Of a DNA stretch of 64,000 nt, positions 24,146 to 34,874 are shown in pieces. Source of the DNA: Gnetum montanum (lineage: Eukaryota > Streptophyta > Gnetopsida > Gnetales > Gnetaceae); NCBI GenBank assembly GCA_015680685.1, contig MNCI01035621.1:431291-495290 (forward strand). The letters run 5' to 3'. The notes under the pieces are model-generated. The model was given only the letters and a program-made list of their open reading frames with translations, searched no databases and was not told the DNA's origin. Every line of letters starts with the position of its first letter. Position 1 is the first letter of the stretch. The translations under genes were made by a program, and so were the position numbers.

Positions 24146-24977
24146 TGAAGAGTGGCGTGGTACCCCTATGCCCAACCATATGAATCATAAGTGTTAATGC
24201 ATGATCCAATTAAATTCCATAGACTTTGTAGTTTCTAGTGCACTAGTCTTCTAGGAAGTCAACCTTTGCCTTAAGGTTAATCATTGTCTTCCTAATTACA
24301 CTTGTGATGTACATTGGTATGGTTAAGTGTAATTAAGGCATCTAATTTTTATCATTTTATATTTTATGATTTGGTGTTCAAAGGGATATAAAAGTAATTG
24401 GATTAAATAATTAACAAGTTTCTAACTAGTCCTAACATAAGCATCTGGTTTCACTTTCTACACAAATCATGAATCCATGTATCCACTACTAGGTTACCAA
24501 GCGCTATGCTATTGGGCATATCAAGCCATAACACTGTTGGGATTAGCAAGTGAATATGTCTTACACTCGAAGTGGTTGTACTTATGTGTTTAATCTATCT
24601 TTCTTATATTACTTAATTGCTTCACTAGCTTAATTACTAGAAAAATTTAATGTATAAATGAAATATTTAATTTATCCAAAGTGCTACAAGGTTTATCAAA
24701 AAGCTTGTCTTTATTGCTACACACATTATCATGCTTAGGTACAACAATTCTCAAATAAATATTTGTACACTCAAGGACTCCTATTGTGGGCACTTGAGAG
24801 AAAAATTCTAACTCTCAAATGAACAAACTACAAGATAATCTTGATGCCATAAATAAAGTTGGTAGGTGTGTATTTATAAGTGAAATATGAACATTGCGTT
24901 GACATGGCCTTGTCGATGCATGATACGATGCATTGATGAGACCTCATCGATGAAGAAAACAAAACTATGACTCATTA
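24146..24977 (-). repeat. Element B 5' LTR
   Basis: This 832-bp LTR starts TGAAGAG and ends CTCATTA, both decayed from TGATGAG and CTCATCA. AATAAA on minus is at 24710-24715. The GATGAGGCC-type array is shorter than in the 3' copy (about 24,890-24,960), so one LTR has gained or lost units. Confidence 0.8.
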
Positions 24978-25244
24978 ATATCCATAGTACAAAAAGGGGC
25001 TTCCAATTTTCACAACCTACAAATGCATTTTTCTCAGGGGAGTTGAATATATCTTCTATATTTAATTCTAAGATGATAAGAACTTAAGTGAAGTTCATTG
25101 ATACCATTTCAATACTTAATTGGAATAGCAACTGAGAGATAGTGAGCTTCTGTATATAGTTTATTAGATATAATGTAATATAAATAAAATTGTATCTTGC
25201 TTTTTATATTAACCTACATATGTGTTAAAACCTTCTCCTTAACC
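24978..25244. other. unassigned sequence
   Basis: This AT-rich stretch lies between the LTR of element B and the LINE fragment. A minus-strand TGGTATCA near 25,099-25,107 resembles the start of a tRNA-Met primer site, but no LTR next to it could be confirmed. Confidence 0.4.
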
Positions 25245-26110
25245 ACCTAAAAAATAAGCTTATAATTTTTCTATCTATCTTCCCAAGAAAATGCTAACCA
25301 TAGTCTCAAGAGTCCTCAAAACCTACTTTAAAGAATTTATTTTTCTTTGAGATATCAATCTATGAGTGTATGCAATAAGTTGGCATAAGACTTGTACTTC
25401 TAAAGGTAATAAATCACATTCATAGTGTTTACATCTTCATCTTTAACTCATTAAGAAAAAAAAGTTTTGCACACTTTCAATATCTTTCCAAATTTTAGCA
25501 TTCACTCCAAGTCCCCAAATAGTACATTCATACAATAAAATAGAATAGATGATAGTCTTAAAAATTTAATTTTTGATCTTCTATGCCTAGAGTCTTAAAT
25601 CCTTATACTTGTTTTTAAAAGCATACAGAGCCTTGAAAAATCCTACTATTCTTTCTTTGATGCACTTCCCCCACATGTAATTATTCAGATAAATAAGATC
25701 CTAATATTTCATAAAATCTACAATTTACAAATTGAAACCTCCAAAATACAAGTTATAGTAGATATTTATTGTACCCAATAATAATTTTGTTTTATCCACA
25801 TTTACTTGAAGACTAAATGAGTGGAAATAATATTCTAAAATTTACAACATATTTTTCATACCTTTTGTAGTAGTAAAGATTAAGATGGCATGATTTGCAT
25901 ACAAAGGAAAATTCACTACCTAGGATTCATTTTTGATAGTACAACTATCTTGCTCATTGAATAATGATTCATGTGTTTCATTGATAAAGATAGTAAAGAG
26001 AATTGAAGAAAGTGGATAACCTTTCTTAACTATAATTTTTCTCTTCAATTAAATTTTTTTTCTAAATTTTTGTTTATAATTTCAATAATCACTACCTAAA
26101 TTTGAAAAGA
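25245..26110 (-). pseudogene. LINE reverse transcriptase fragment
   Basis: The minus strand encodes, with stops, the middle and C-terminal parts of a non-LTR retrotransposon RT. GYPLSSILFTIFINETH (about 26,045-25,990) corresponds to the conserved GDPLSP-LLF block. LYANHAILI (near 25,890) stands at the catalytic YADD position, so the two aspartates are lost. VNVDKTKLL follows, then FKALYAFKNKYKDL and an LLYG-like thumb region. The upstream RT, the endonuclease and a poly-A tail were not recognised, so it is truncated or cut by later insertions. It lies next to the chromovirus LTR at 26.1 kb. Confidence 0.75.
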
Positions 26111-26119
26111 GGGTAATTT

Positions 26120-26980
26120 TATGTAAGTGTAACCATAGTTTTGTATGAACCACTAAATTATTGAAGTAGACTCACTCCTTAAGATTACACCTTTAAACAA
26201 CTAAATCTAGATAATATGAAAGATAAACTAAATTGCTAGAGAAAACAAGAAAACTAGTTATCTTTAATTATCAAATAAGAAGATTATAATACAATGGAGT
26301 CCAAATCCAAGGATCAAACACACTCTCATACATTCACACTATTTTAGAGCTTGAGGCTCTATAATCTCACAAGATTAACATCAATGAAATGCTCAATCTC
26401 TAAATCAGATCTCACACATAGATCTATAACCCAACCTAAGAGGCAAAGAGTTATAGCCAAGATCATGCACACACATGGCCTTAGAGATTCATCTACATAT
26501 ATGTAATCCCTCTTCCAACTTTCTTCTCATATCTCTCAAGATCTTGGGATGTATCCTCTCCTACATAAGCTTTTTACACGTTTTCCTTAGTCTTCTCTTG
26601 CTTGTTTTATAGAATGGATAATAAACATGATTATAAGAATCTAAAAAACCTAGAAACCCTTCTCAAATGGCTCTCAAAAGCTTCTCACATGTATATTAAC
26701 TTTTCAATATGTTTCCCATTGAAGCTACCATGTTATAGCTTTACTGGATTGAACGATATGTCTCTTAGCCTTTCCAAATGTCTCCCTATTAATTCTAGAT
26801 GTTTTTGAGACATCTTCCCTAAGGAAATTTCATCTCCATAGTGTTTAAGATATCTTCCCAGTGTTAGAGACATCTCCTCATGGTTCAATACATCTTCTTA
26901 CCAATAATATATCTCCTCTAAACCTAAGACATTTCCTATAAAACATCAAGTCTTAGCCAAGACATCTCATAGACATTCAA
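26120..26980 (-). repeat. probable 3' LTR of host chromovirus H
   Basis: This block follows the end of the H pol frame by about 100-200 bases. On the minus strand it has U3-like repeats of AGATGTCT/GAGATGTCT (about 26,980-26,800), a TATA box CTATAAAAC near 26,603-26,612, and a downstream leader-like region. The partner LTR would lie beyond 64,000, so the ends are approximate and the LTR call is an inference from position and order. Confidence 0.5.
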
Positions 26981-27089
26981 GACCTATTTCTAGAGATGAA
27001 ACTTGCAACAATAAATTTTAGGGAAAAGTATAAGGAATCCACTAGGGTCCCTAGACTAGCTCTTTCATTCTTTAAAAATTGAGCTCATG

Positions 27090-27190
27090 TGAATAATTGA
27101 GTAGGGGTAAAAGTGATCATCCACTCTACAAGTTTGATCCTATGGACCTCATATAGCATCACTAATAGATTGGTCCTCCCAATGGATCAA
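27090..27190 (-). pseudogene. Chromovirus H chromodomain C-terminal piece
   Basis: Read on minus from 27,190, the frame gives HWEDQSISDAI, matching the W-K/E-G-x-P-x-x-D-A-T-W part of a chromodomain. The preceding HVYL lies at about 47,763-47,775, on the other side of element C. The two flanks join in frame across the element C target duplication (ATCAA at 27186-27190, AGCAA at 47758-47762). Confidence 0.6.
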
Positions 27191-28091
27191 TGATGAGTGA
27201 TGAGTAGACCCTATGCCCAACCACATGAATCACTAAGCATTCATGTGTGATCTAGTTGAATTTCATAGACTTATAGCCTTTGAAGTACACTAGTGTCTAG
27301 GAAGTGAAACTAACCATTGCAATGATTGTCTTCACAATTACACTTGTGAAATGCAAAGATATAGTTAAGTGCAACTAAGGTATATCATTTTTATCATTGT
27401 TATGTTTTCTATTTAAATTCACATAAGGATAAAGAATAATGAATAAAATAAAATAATTAAATTGCTAATTTATTCTAACTAGCTAAACCTAACTAAACCT
27501 AACATAAGCATCCATTCTGACTTGTTGTACACATCCTAAACACATTTAACACTACTAGATTACCAAACGTTAAGTATTAATAGGAATACCAACTGCGAAG
27601 CATATGTTCGAAGTGGTCATACTTATGTGATTAATTAATCGTAATTTAATCTAGATTAATCTAGCTTGATTACTTAAAGCATTAAAGGAAATTGCATAAT
27701 ACATTAAATGCATAAATAAAGAATTAATCTTTTTCAAAGTGCTACAAAGTTTATTAGAAAGCTTGTCTTTATTTCTACATACACAGGTGTGCATAGGTAT
27801 AATAGTGCTTGAATAAAGATCTGTACACTCTTTGACTTCTACTGTGAGCACTTAGAAAACTATTCTAACTTTCAAATAGCAAAAATGCAAGAGCTTTGCT
27901 ACAACTATGACAAAAGATGTCATAAACATGGTGGATGAGCACATATTTATAGGCAACAATAGAATCTATGTCAATGATGCCATGTCAACACATCAAATCC
28001 CATGTTGACATGATAGTGTTGATGGGGTTGCATCGACGAGGCCATGTTGATAAGGCCTTGTCAGTGGAACCTAAGAAAACATAACTTATCA
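27191..28091 (-). repeat. Element C 3' LTR
   Basis: This 901-bp LTR begins TGATGAGTGATGAG and ends TTATCA. On minus, the U3 starts with units of AAGGCC, GTTGACA and CATCGAC (about 27,965-28,070), then TATAAATA at 27944-27951, and an AATAAA signal within CTTTATTTC near 27,765. The polypurine tract GTTATGGGGGTA (minus) is at 28092-28103. Confidence 0.85.
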
Positions 28092-28369
28092 TACCCCCAT
28101 AACTAAATGAAAACTCATCCTTGAGTGAACAAAAAAGGAATAAATTTCTTATAAAATTTTGGAAAGGTATGGGATTATTGACTATTTACTGACATAAACA
28201 AACATAACAAACATGAATAAATACTAAATGCCAAAGTGTATGGAATTACAATCATTACAAGATTTTGGTATTTAGGACTACAAAATTTAACATTGGGATA
28301 AAAATGACAAACATAATTTCTCTAATGGTGTGAATACAAGGAAGAACTTCAAATGATCCTAGGCAATGA

Positions 28370-31208
28370 AGGCTCCTAAGGATTTGAAGGACCTTCTCTT
28401 GATTCAGGCACACACAATGGTTGAGGCAATTGTGGTTTTCTTGTGGTATCTGCAACTTCTAATGGAAGATAGAAGGCATCCTATAGTGCCTCCATCTTCT
28501 TCTCCTTTCTATTGAGAGTGTTCATGATCCATATCACATCATGAATTTAGGTTAGTATGGAAAGATCTCAAGGATAGGACATTACTAGAAATAGCTCCTT
28601 CACATTGATGAACCAGGAAAAAAAGCATTTGCATTCAACATCAAACACCTTTATTGCATTTTTCAGCTCTTCGTAGTCACTTAATCTCCTATCCAAATTC
28701 TCAGCTATAGACCATTGATCAGTGAAGCATTGCTTGAGAACATCAAGTTCTACATTTGCCAGCTCAATATTCTAGTTGGTGTCTTTGTGATGCTTGAATT
28801 TAGCTTCGTATGACAAGTAAAAACTAGCCACTTGTTTTTCCAATTTAGATCATGGTCATTTCAAAGTCAAGATTACCAAATTTTCATAACAGAGATTGGC
28901 AAGCTCCATGTACTCTACTATTTTCATAATTTGCAACTCCTTCATGTAGATCTCCACCTTGTTGTAGTTATTATGTCCATCAAAGATAGGTTTCCATACA
29001 TCTCGTCTTTCCTTGTGCTACTAGAGGATCTCATTAACTTTCACCTTTTCCATTTGAATATGTTTTTTTATTGATTTCTTTCTATAGACCAACTTGATCT
29101 CTATAGTGATTTTTAACTCTCTCAAATTTGAGAGCCTTTTTTTTAAGAGATTACCTCTATTATGGATTTCTAACGAAGGGCTCAAACTTCTGCATGGAGA
29201 GATTTCTATTTTGGCTACAAATCTTCTTATTTCAGTGTTTACTCTGGCTAGCTACTCTTTTTGTTGATTGATGAAATCTTACATTTTCCACTTTTGCACA
29301 TCAACATTCTACAAGCAATGATTTTCTACGATTAAGGTGACATTCTCCTGGTGAGTCTCATCTAGGGCCTTTTGGATATTATGCATGGTGGAATTTGCCA
29401 AGGATTGACTAAAAATTATAGTATCCTTTACATCCTCAAGCTTGTTCATCTTTCCTAGAAATTTTTCAAAAACTTCATCATAGGTTGATGTAGGACTAAG
29501 AAGCACAAGATTAGTAAAGCAAGCTCTTAATTAAGCAACCTCTATAGTTAGGCATTGCTTTTGAGCCCAAGATATTTCAAGTTACTCATCCATGATGAGG
29601 CATTTTTTTGTTGCTTTCAATAGCTTTAATTGGAACATAGTGATTATATCCAGAAGGTCAAAGACATTTAGAATTGGTTTCCCAGTTCCTACTAGTTGCT
29701 CCAGTAACTCTTTGTGTTGGGTTGCACTTAATTTACTATTGAATATTCTTATAGATGTCTCCACATCTCAGTGTAGAAATGATTGGTACAAATACTATAG
29801 GTGCATTTAATATCTTAGTAATTCTATCAGCAACCACCTCTACTAATATCTATTACCCATCGTGCTACATCACCAAGATAGTTTCCTCCTCACCTTCCTC
29901 TAGATGCATTGAGAAAGTAGTGGCATTGTAAGAGGTATCTGGAAATTATTGCTATTATGAGAGAGAGACCATTACCTCTTGGGCACTAAGGTTTGATCTT
30001 GCAAGTAGCTATGTTCTTTGGGCTGAAATGATTAACCCACCTCCCTCCATTTGGTTGATAGTTTAAGACACTTTGTTAATATGACTCATCATTTCATGAT
30101 ACACAAATGAATAACCACTACTTGTTCTTGCTTGTTGTTCTTGCTCACACAAGAACTACTCTCAAATCTTATGCATTTATTCAAGGGTAGCACAAGACTC
30201 CAATGTTGTTTCATGAGTGGGTGGTGGAGGTTGTGATTACTCCTCCTCTTCCTTGGTTGTGGTAGGGGTTTTATTCTTCATCATTTCTACCCAAAAGCCA
30301 AAAGGAGTATACCGAAGTGTATCATTGACATAGCAAACTATTCTTGCTCTTTTGCATAATTTTTTGATGAGGTAGGAAGAGGGCAAGGACTTCCTTCCAT
30401 GTTCATTTTTCTTAAAGAACTTCTTTAACTCTAGATATATTATCTATGAAAGATTCATAGGGAATTTTTCACTCAAAGCAATGCATGCATGAGTAGAGAA
30501 GGTAGTCACCTTACTGGGCCTCATTATCAAATTAAGGTGATAGTCCACTATCTTAAAATATACATGCTTAACTGAGGTGAGTGCCCCATACTCTTTGTGA
30601 TCCACCCCATGGCATCATTGGGTCCACTTCTTCTTTACCTTAAGGTCTACTTGTATAGAGATATTTACTAGATTTGTTCCAATATTAGGCAATGCTAGGG
30701 CCTATGCAATAGCTTCCATTAAGTAGAGCACCTAAATGTCCTTGATCTTCATAGTTGCTCCTACCTACCTACACTTCCAAAAGAGATATGTCTCTCCCAT
30801 GTACCATTTTTCACTGAAAGTGATGCTTGATCACATGGGAGAGTTCTACAAATATGTCTTGACTTCTAATGAAGCATGTTCCAAGAATGGTCCAAAGTTT
30901 AATTCTTGGAGAATTAAACATTGAATGTCATGAGGATTAGTTTGATCAAGGAAAGCTTAAGTTAATGTGACCTCAAGTCTCAACACCAATCCTAGTGCCT
31001 TATATTGATGGGGTTGTTCCATTATAATCACTTCCTCAAGAATCTATCTGATAGATTCCACTTCCAGCTCCTCTTGAAGAGGTCCTGTTAAATGTGTTTT
31101 TGGTACCTACTCTTGGGCTTGCTCTTGCTGCTCGCTTCTAGCTCTTGATCATTTATCCCTTGGTTGAGATGGTCCTCCTTCCTATGGGTGTTTCAATCTA
31201 GGAACAAT
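28370..31208 (-). pseudogene. Element C ORF3 (decayed)
   Basis: This copy is parallel to the ORF3 of B. The N-terminal region (about 31,150-30,280) shares the block around the chromosomal-LTR-like domain of B. The middle segment near 29,940-29,790 keeps VEVVADRITKILNAP, matching VEVVVDH in A and VEVVVDHVAKALNAP in B. A long helical region with frames at 29309-29506 and 29582-29764 follows, and the C-terminus lies near 28,375. The start codon position aligned with the B ATG reads ATT here (31206-31208), so the start is lost. The function is unknown. Confidence 0.65.
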
Positions 31209-31510
31209 TTATAATCATAACATGATCAAGGATTAGCAATTAATGTGTAACTTTAAAACATTTTGAATATCTTATTTCTTAGGGTAGTTATAGTTGGCTA
31301 AGTTGTGATCACAGACTGTTTGATTATTTTAATATTATTTTATTATTATCTAATTAGATAGGTTACTAGAGAGTGTTGGAAGGGTTTAACTCTCATAGGT
31401 TGATGATTTAGTATTATTATATTCATTAAATCAATGGGGGAGATAGAAAAAGTATAAAATGCTTTTTGTTAAAAACCTAAGGTTTATGGCTTCCACAATG
31501 TAAAGTGTAC
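31209..31510 (-). other. candidate ORF3 leader intron of element C
   Basis: The 5' site GAAG/GTACAC is at 31511/31510 on the minus strand, aligned with the donor in B. The acceptor position reads GATTATAA where B has GATTACAG, so the AG is lost by transition. The length of 302 bases is close to the 308 in B. Confidence 0.4.
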
Positions 31511-31654
31511 CTTCGAAAGTTGCAGGGCTCAAGGACAAAGTGAATTAGATAAATGGTTTCAATGTTATGAGCTCTGGAAGGTTTTGGGCTTTGAGAAATT
31601 GCAAAAATTCCCCTTGTGTTTGAAGAAAATGGCAAAAAATTCCTAAGTGATGTG

Positions 31655-31740
31655 CACTATTTATAGAATTTTTCCCTTGTGTTGACTAGGCCTTGTCAAT
31701 GTGGCCTTTGACCCCCATTGACCAAGTCAAAATTTGAAAA
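31655..31740 (-). promoter_or_regulatory. Element C internal LTR-like promoter upstream of ORF3
   Basis: The minus strand reads GGCCACATTGACAAGGCC and then TCTATAAATAGTGCACATCA, with the TATA box at 31658-31665. The C LTR has ACAAGGCC and AACATGGCC units and then CCTATAAATATGTGCTCATCC. The TATA box is 148 bases upstream of the candidate donor, against 146 in B. The shared order supports a duplicated U3 promoter; activity is not shown. Confidence 0.55.
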
Positions 31741-34700
31741 CTCTAAGGAGTTTTTAAATGAAATTGGAGTCAAATGAAAGCTTAAAAAGCCAAGAATACA
31801 ATGAAATACATGAAGAGGATTTGAGAGTTCACAAAGGATGGAAAATAATTAGAAAAATACCTTAAGGAGCACATAGTTGGATGTAACTAATAGGGAATGC
31901 AAAATATTTGATTACCAAAATTTCTAAGAGTAAGGGACTTAACTAGTCCATCCAAGCGCTATGCAAGTGGGTCCTCCTCATAGTAGGCTTATGACATTTT
32001 TACCTTTCCATAACCTCAACTAAAGAGTTTGTGGGCCCCACAGTTGATTAATGGTTACGAAAAGCTAAGGATTGAAACTCAAAGAATCTATCTAAGGATA
32101 GCAGTCCATCAAAATAATACATTAAACAAAGACATAAAAATCAGAAGTGAGATGAGCTATGGAGAGCATTGATGGATATGAGACATAGAATAAACTGGTT
32201 GTCCTAATCATGTTTACATGAAGTCCCATATGAATTTCATGGTTAAATGACCCAATAAAGTCCAACCTTAGTCTAGACCAAAACCAACCAATTTTAGTGA
32301 CTTTGCATCACTGCTCTAGGACCAGTCCATTCCCTTGAGATACAAGAATGCTCCAAAAGACAACCATTGTTCCTTATTTGAGAAGAAAAGAGAAGAAGGA
32401 AGTGAAAAGGGCCTTAGTTAGAGGGGACATTCAGGCATGGGTAATGAAATACCATAAAATTTTAGGACCCTCATGCTTTAACAGGGTCTTGGAATTGAGG
32501 CAAGGACTTTCACAAGTGTAGCATCATGATAGTTCAGCAGGAAAATGTAGGCACTAAGGGTACACTATCCAGTCCGGTAAGTTTTCTATCTCCAGATCTA
32601 ATAGGCTTGATGGACTCTCCTGCCTGCCCACCTGGACAATTGACCCAGCTGACAGTCTACCCAGAAACTATGCTAGGAGTTGTTCAAAGTGTTTGGGATG
32701 AGAAAAATAGCTTGGCAAGTTCTCTAGTGAAGAAGTCTGCTATGTTATGCTACCCTATGCACCATTGCAAGCCTTGAAAGATAGTTGCTCAAGAATCCAA
32801 GTGCGAATCGATAGAATGATTTCAAAACAAGTCAAGATTGAGTCAACACAAGCTGCTACACTATGTATCATAGCACAACGTAGCAAAGGCAAAGTAGAAA
32901 GGCCCATCTTTCCAAGTGATTCTAACAAGAAAGTTGCACTTGGCAATACTTTATCCTCCAAAACCAGTTTCTTAGCGCGGAGGCCTCGAGCAAAGTTTCT
33001 TGCTAGAAAATGGAAAATTGAAGAAATAAGTAGGATACGCTAGCTGCTATGCCATGTTATGATACATAGCATAGCATAGCATAGTAACAATGTAAAAGAA
33101 TCAAGTGTTTCAAACATGAGTTTAGCAAGTTTAAAAGATTGATGACATAAAGGATAAAATTTGCAGTTGTTAGCATGACTAAGCCTCAAACAAATTCTTT
33201 TCAACTCCAACGTAGATTTTAGTCAAGACCAGTGGCTATGCTACATAGTGTAGCATAGCGTAGTAGGCAGCTACTTATGCTACAGTAATGTATTCAATAG
33301 CATGAGTAGTGCAACACTAGCACAAGAGCATCAAGACGTCTCCAAGTAGCTCTAGAACTTGTTGATAGCAATCTTTCTCACTTTAGCATCTCCTTACCAA
33401 GATCAGCAATTTGACTTCCTTGTGCACATCCCTTGGTCAGCTTCAAAAACATTATTCCTATGATTGACCCTACTTATAAGGCCAAGATGTAGTCCTAGAG
33501 CATAAGCTCCATTTTTCTTGAATTGTTAGCACACTGGTTCTTGGCACATGCAGTTCTGGTGGTATGGTCACAGCGTAACAATGTTTACATCCAGCATTGC
33601 ACACCTACACAATACAGAAATGTTAGCACCTTGTGGGGTCTAGGACATGTGGCATCCAAACCAAATTTCTTCCCTACACCTGGCCTTATAAATACCCTAG
33701 CAAACAACACTCAAAGGGTTGGCTTTTTTACATTGGCAAGAGTAGTTGGCTTGTTAGCTTTTTGCATTGGCTAGTTGGCTTCTTGATTGGCTTCTTGGAA
33801 AATAGAGTTCTCTTTTAAGTTGGACCTCAGAAAGCATAGTTGAAATTTTCTTTTAGCATTCTAGTTACCTTTGAGCTTTCTGGTTGGATCCAAACATCCC
33901 TTTATGAGTTAAGCATTTTGACATCTTAGCAAATAGATCAGCAAGTAGATGAACTGTGACTATATCGCTTGGTGTAAGCAGTGTTTCTCCAACATTGCAT
34001 AACCTATTTTACACCTTTCAAACAAGGAAAAGAATCAAATCTATAACCCCGGGGTGGTGCAATTTCTCAACCAAGTTTGTTCTGCTGTTTCCTTACTATT
34101 ATTGTTGTTTTGCAATATTTTCTCCATTCTGCATTTATTGATCATCGATTTACGTTGCATGTATCGCTTCCAAAAAAATGTTTACATAAGGTTAAGATAT
34201 ACCAATTAAGTCCCTGTATGATCGACTAGACTATTTAAGGTTCCCTTCTTCCATTTTTTCTCCAGCACGGCCCTTGCATAGATCCAGGGTTAAACTGTTC
34301 GACCGACAACCTCTCGGTGTTCGAGCCACCAACGTTTTCAATCGCTATAGGTAACATGTCTTTCTAGTCCCATAACTAGTACTTTTAGTCCATTTATTTT
34401 TTCTAAGGGTGTGCTTTTAATTCCCCTCATGTTTTGTTTTTGAACATTTCATGTTTTTTATAAATTTTTGAATGGGAACAACACCATGCAAAGACTTATT
34501 CAACTTCTTGTTATTGGTTGACATGGAATAGTATGAAATCCATGAAAACACATATGTACTCAAGTAAGTAGAGAGGCACAAAGAGAATTGAATCTCCTTG
34601 AATTCACATCCTTTTTAACCTTTGAATCTTTTTCAAGTTTGGAAACTACCAAGGTCATAAGTTCATTGAAGTTTTATTAATGAAATAGGGATATGATATT

Positions 34701-34870
34701 TCCAAAATTGGAAAAACCATAGAGTTGGTGGATTGGTGGATGACATGGTCTTACTACTTGTTCCATGAAAAAGAAACCTATCTTACTTATCGATCATGAA
34801 AATTCAAAAATATTAAAAAAACATTAGTAATCTAAAACATTAGGTACCAATCACCATTAGTAACTAGCCA
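31741..34870 (-). other. Element C spacer, interrupted by a solo LTR
   Basis: This matches the spacer of element B: GTGGGTCCTCC near 31,968, GGCCTTAGTTAGAGG near 32,409, then ATGTCTTTCTAGTCCC near 34,355. The insertion 32445-34349 is listed separately. No gene of the element itself was found here. Confidence 0.65.
32445..34349 (+). mobile_element. probable solo LTR of an unrelated retrotransposon
   Basis: A 1,905-bp block interrupts the spacer of element C. It is flanked by GGTAA at 32440-32444 and at 34350-34354. The uninterrupted paralogues in A and B have GGGTGCATGTC or GGTGCATGTC here, so the empty site is visible. The block begins TGAAATACC and ends CTATA, close to a TG...CA LTR. A plus-strand TATA box CTTATAAATACCC lies at 33687-33694. 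It is richer in GC and contains ATAGC repeats near 33,063-33,085. The plus-strand frames 32526-32777 and 32747-33043 have no recognised domain. No internal region is present. Confidence 0.6.
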
Positions 34871-34874
34871 CATC

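Larger units (their letters stand above)
11715..24977 (-). mobile_element. Element B: full-length Athila-like retrotransposon
   Basis: This 13.3-kb element has LTRs at 11715-12644 and 24146-24977. In minus-strand order it holds the 5' LTR, a decayed tRNA-Asp-type primer site, gag, protease, RT, RNase H, integrase, a spacer, an internal promoter-like block, ORF3 and the 3' LTR. The RT motif MEVFVDDFFTYG and the flanking block are typical of Athila/Tat elements. It is the most complete family member here and the template for reading A, C and E. No 5-bp target duplication is visible: GTAGT precedes the left LTR and ATATC follows the right one. Either the ends have decayed or the LTRs come from recombination between two copies. 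All frames contain stops. Confidence 0.85.

Noticed and set aside
25090-25110. TGGTATCA on the minus strand as a tRNA-Met primer site of a Copia element
   Set aside because: Only eight bases match and no LTR boundary next to it could be found.
32526-33043. Two plus-strand frames of 83 and 98 codons in GC-richer DNA
   Set aside because: No domain was recognised, they overlap in different frames, and they lie in the U3-like part of a probable solo LTR.
34280-34340. CGAGCCACCA-like string as a tRNA 3' end
   Set aside because: No cloverleaf or anticodon stem can be formed upstream; it is part of the solo LTR end region.
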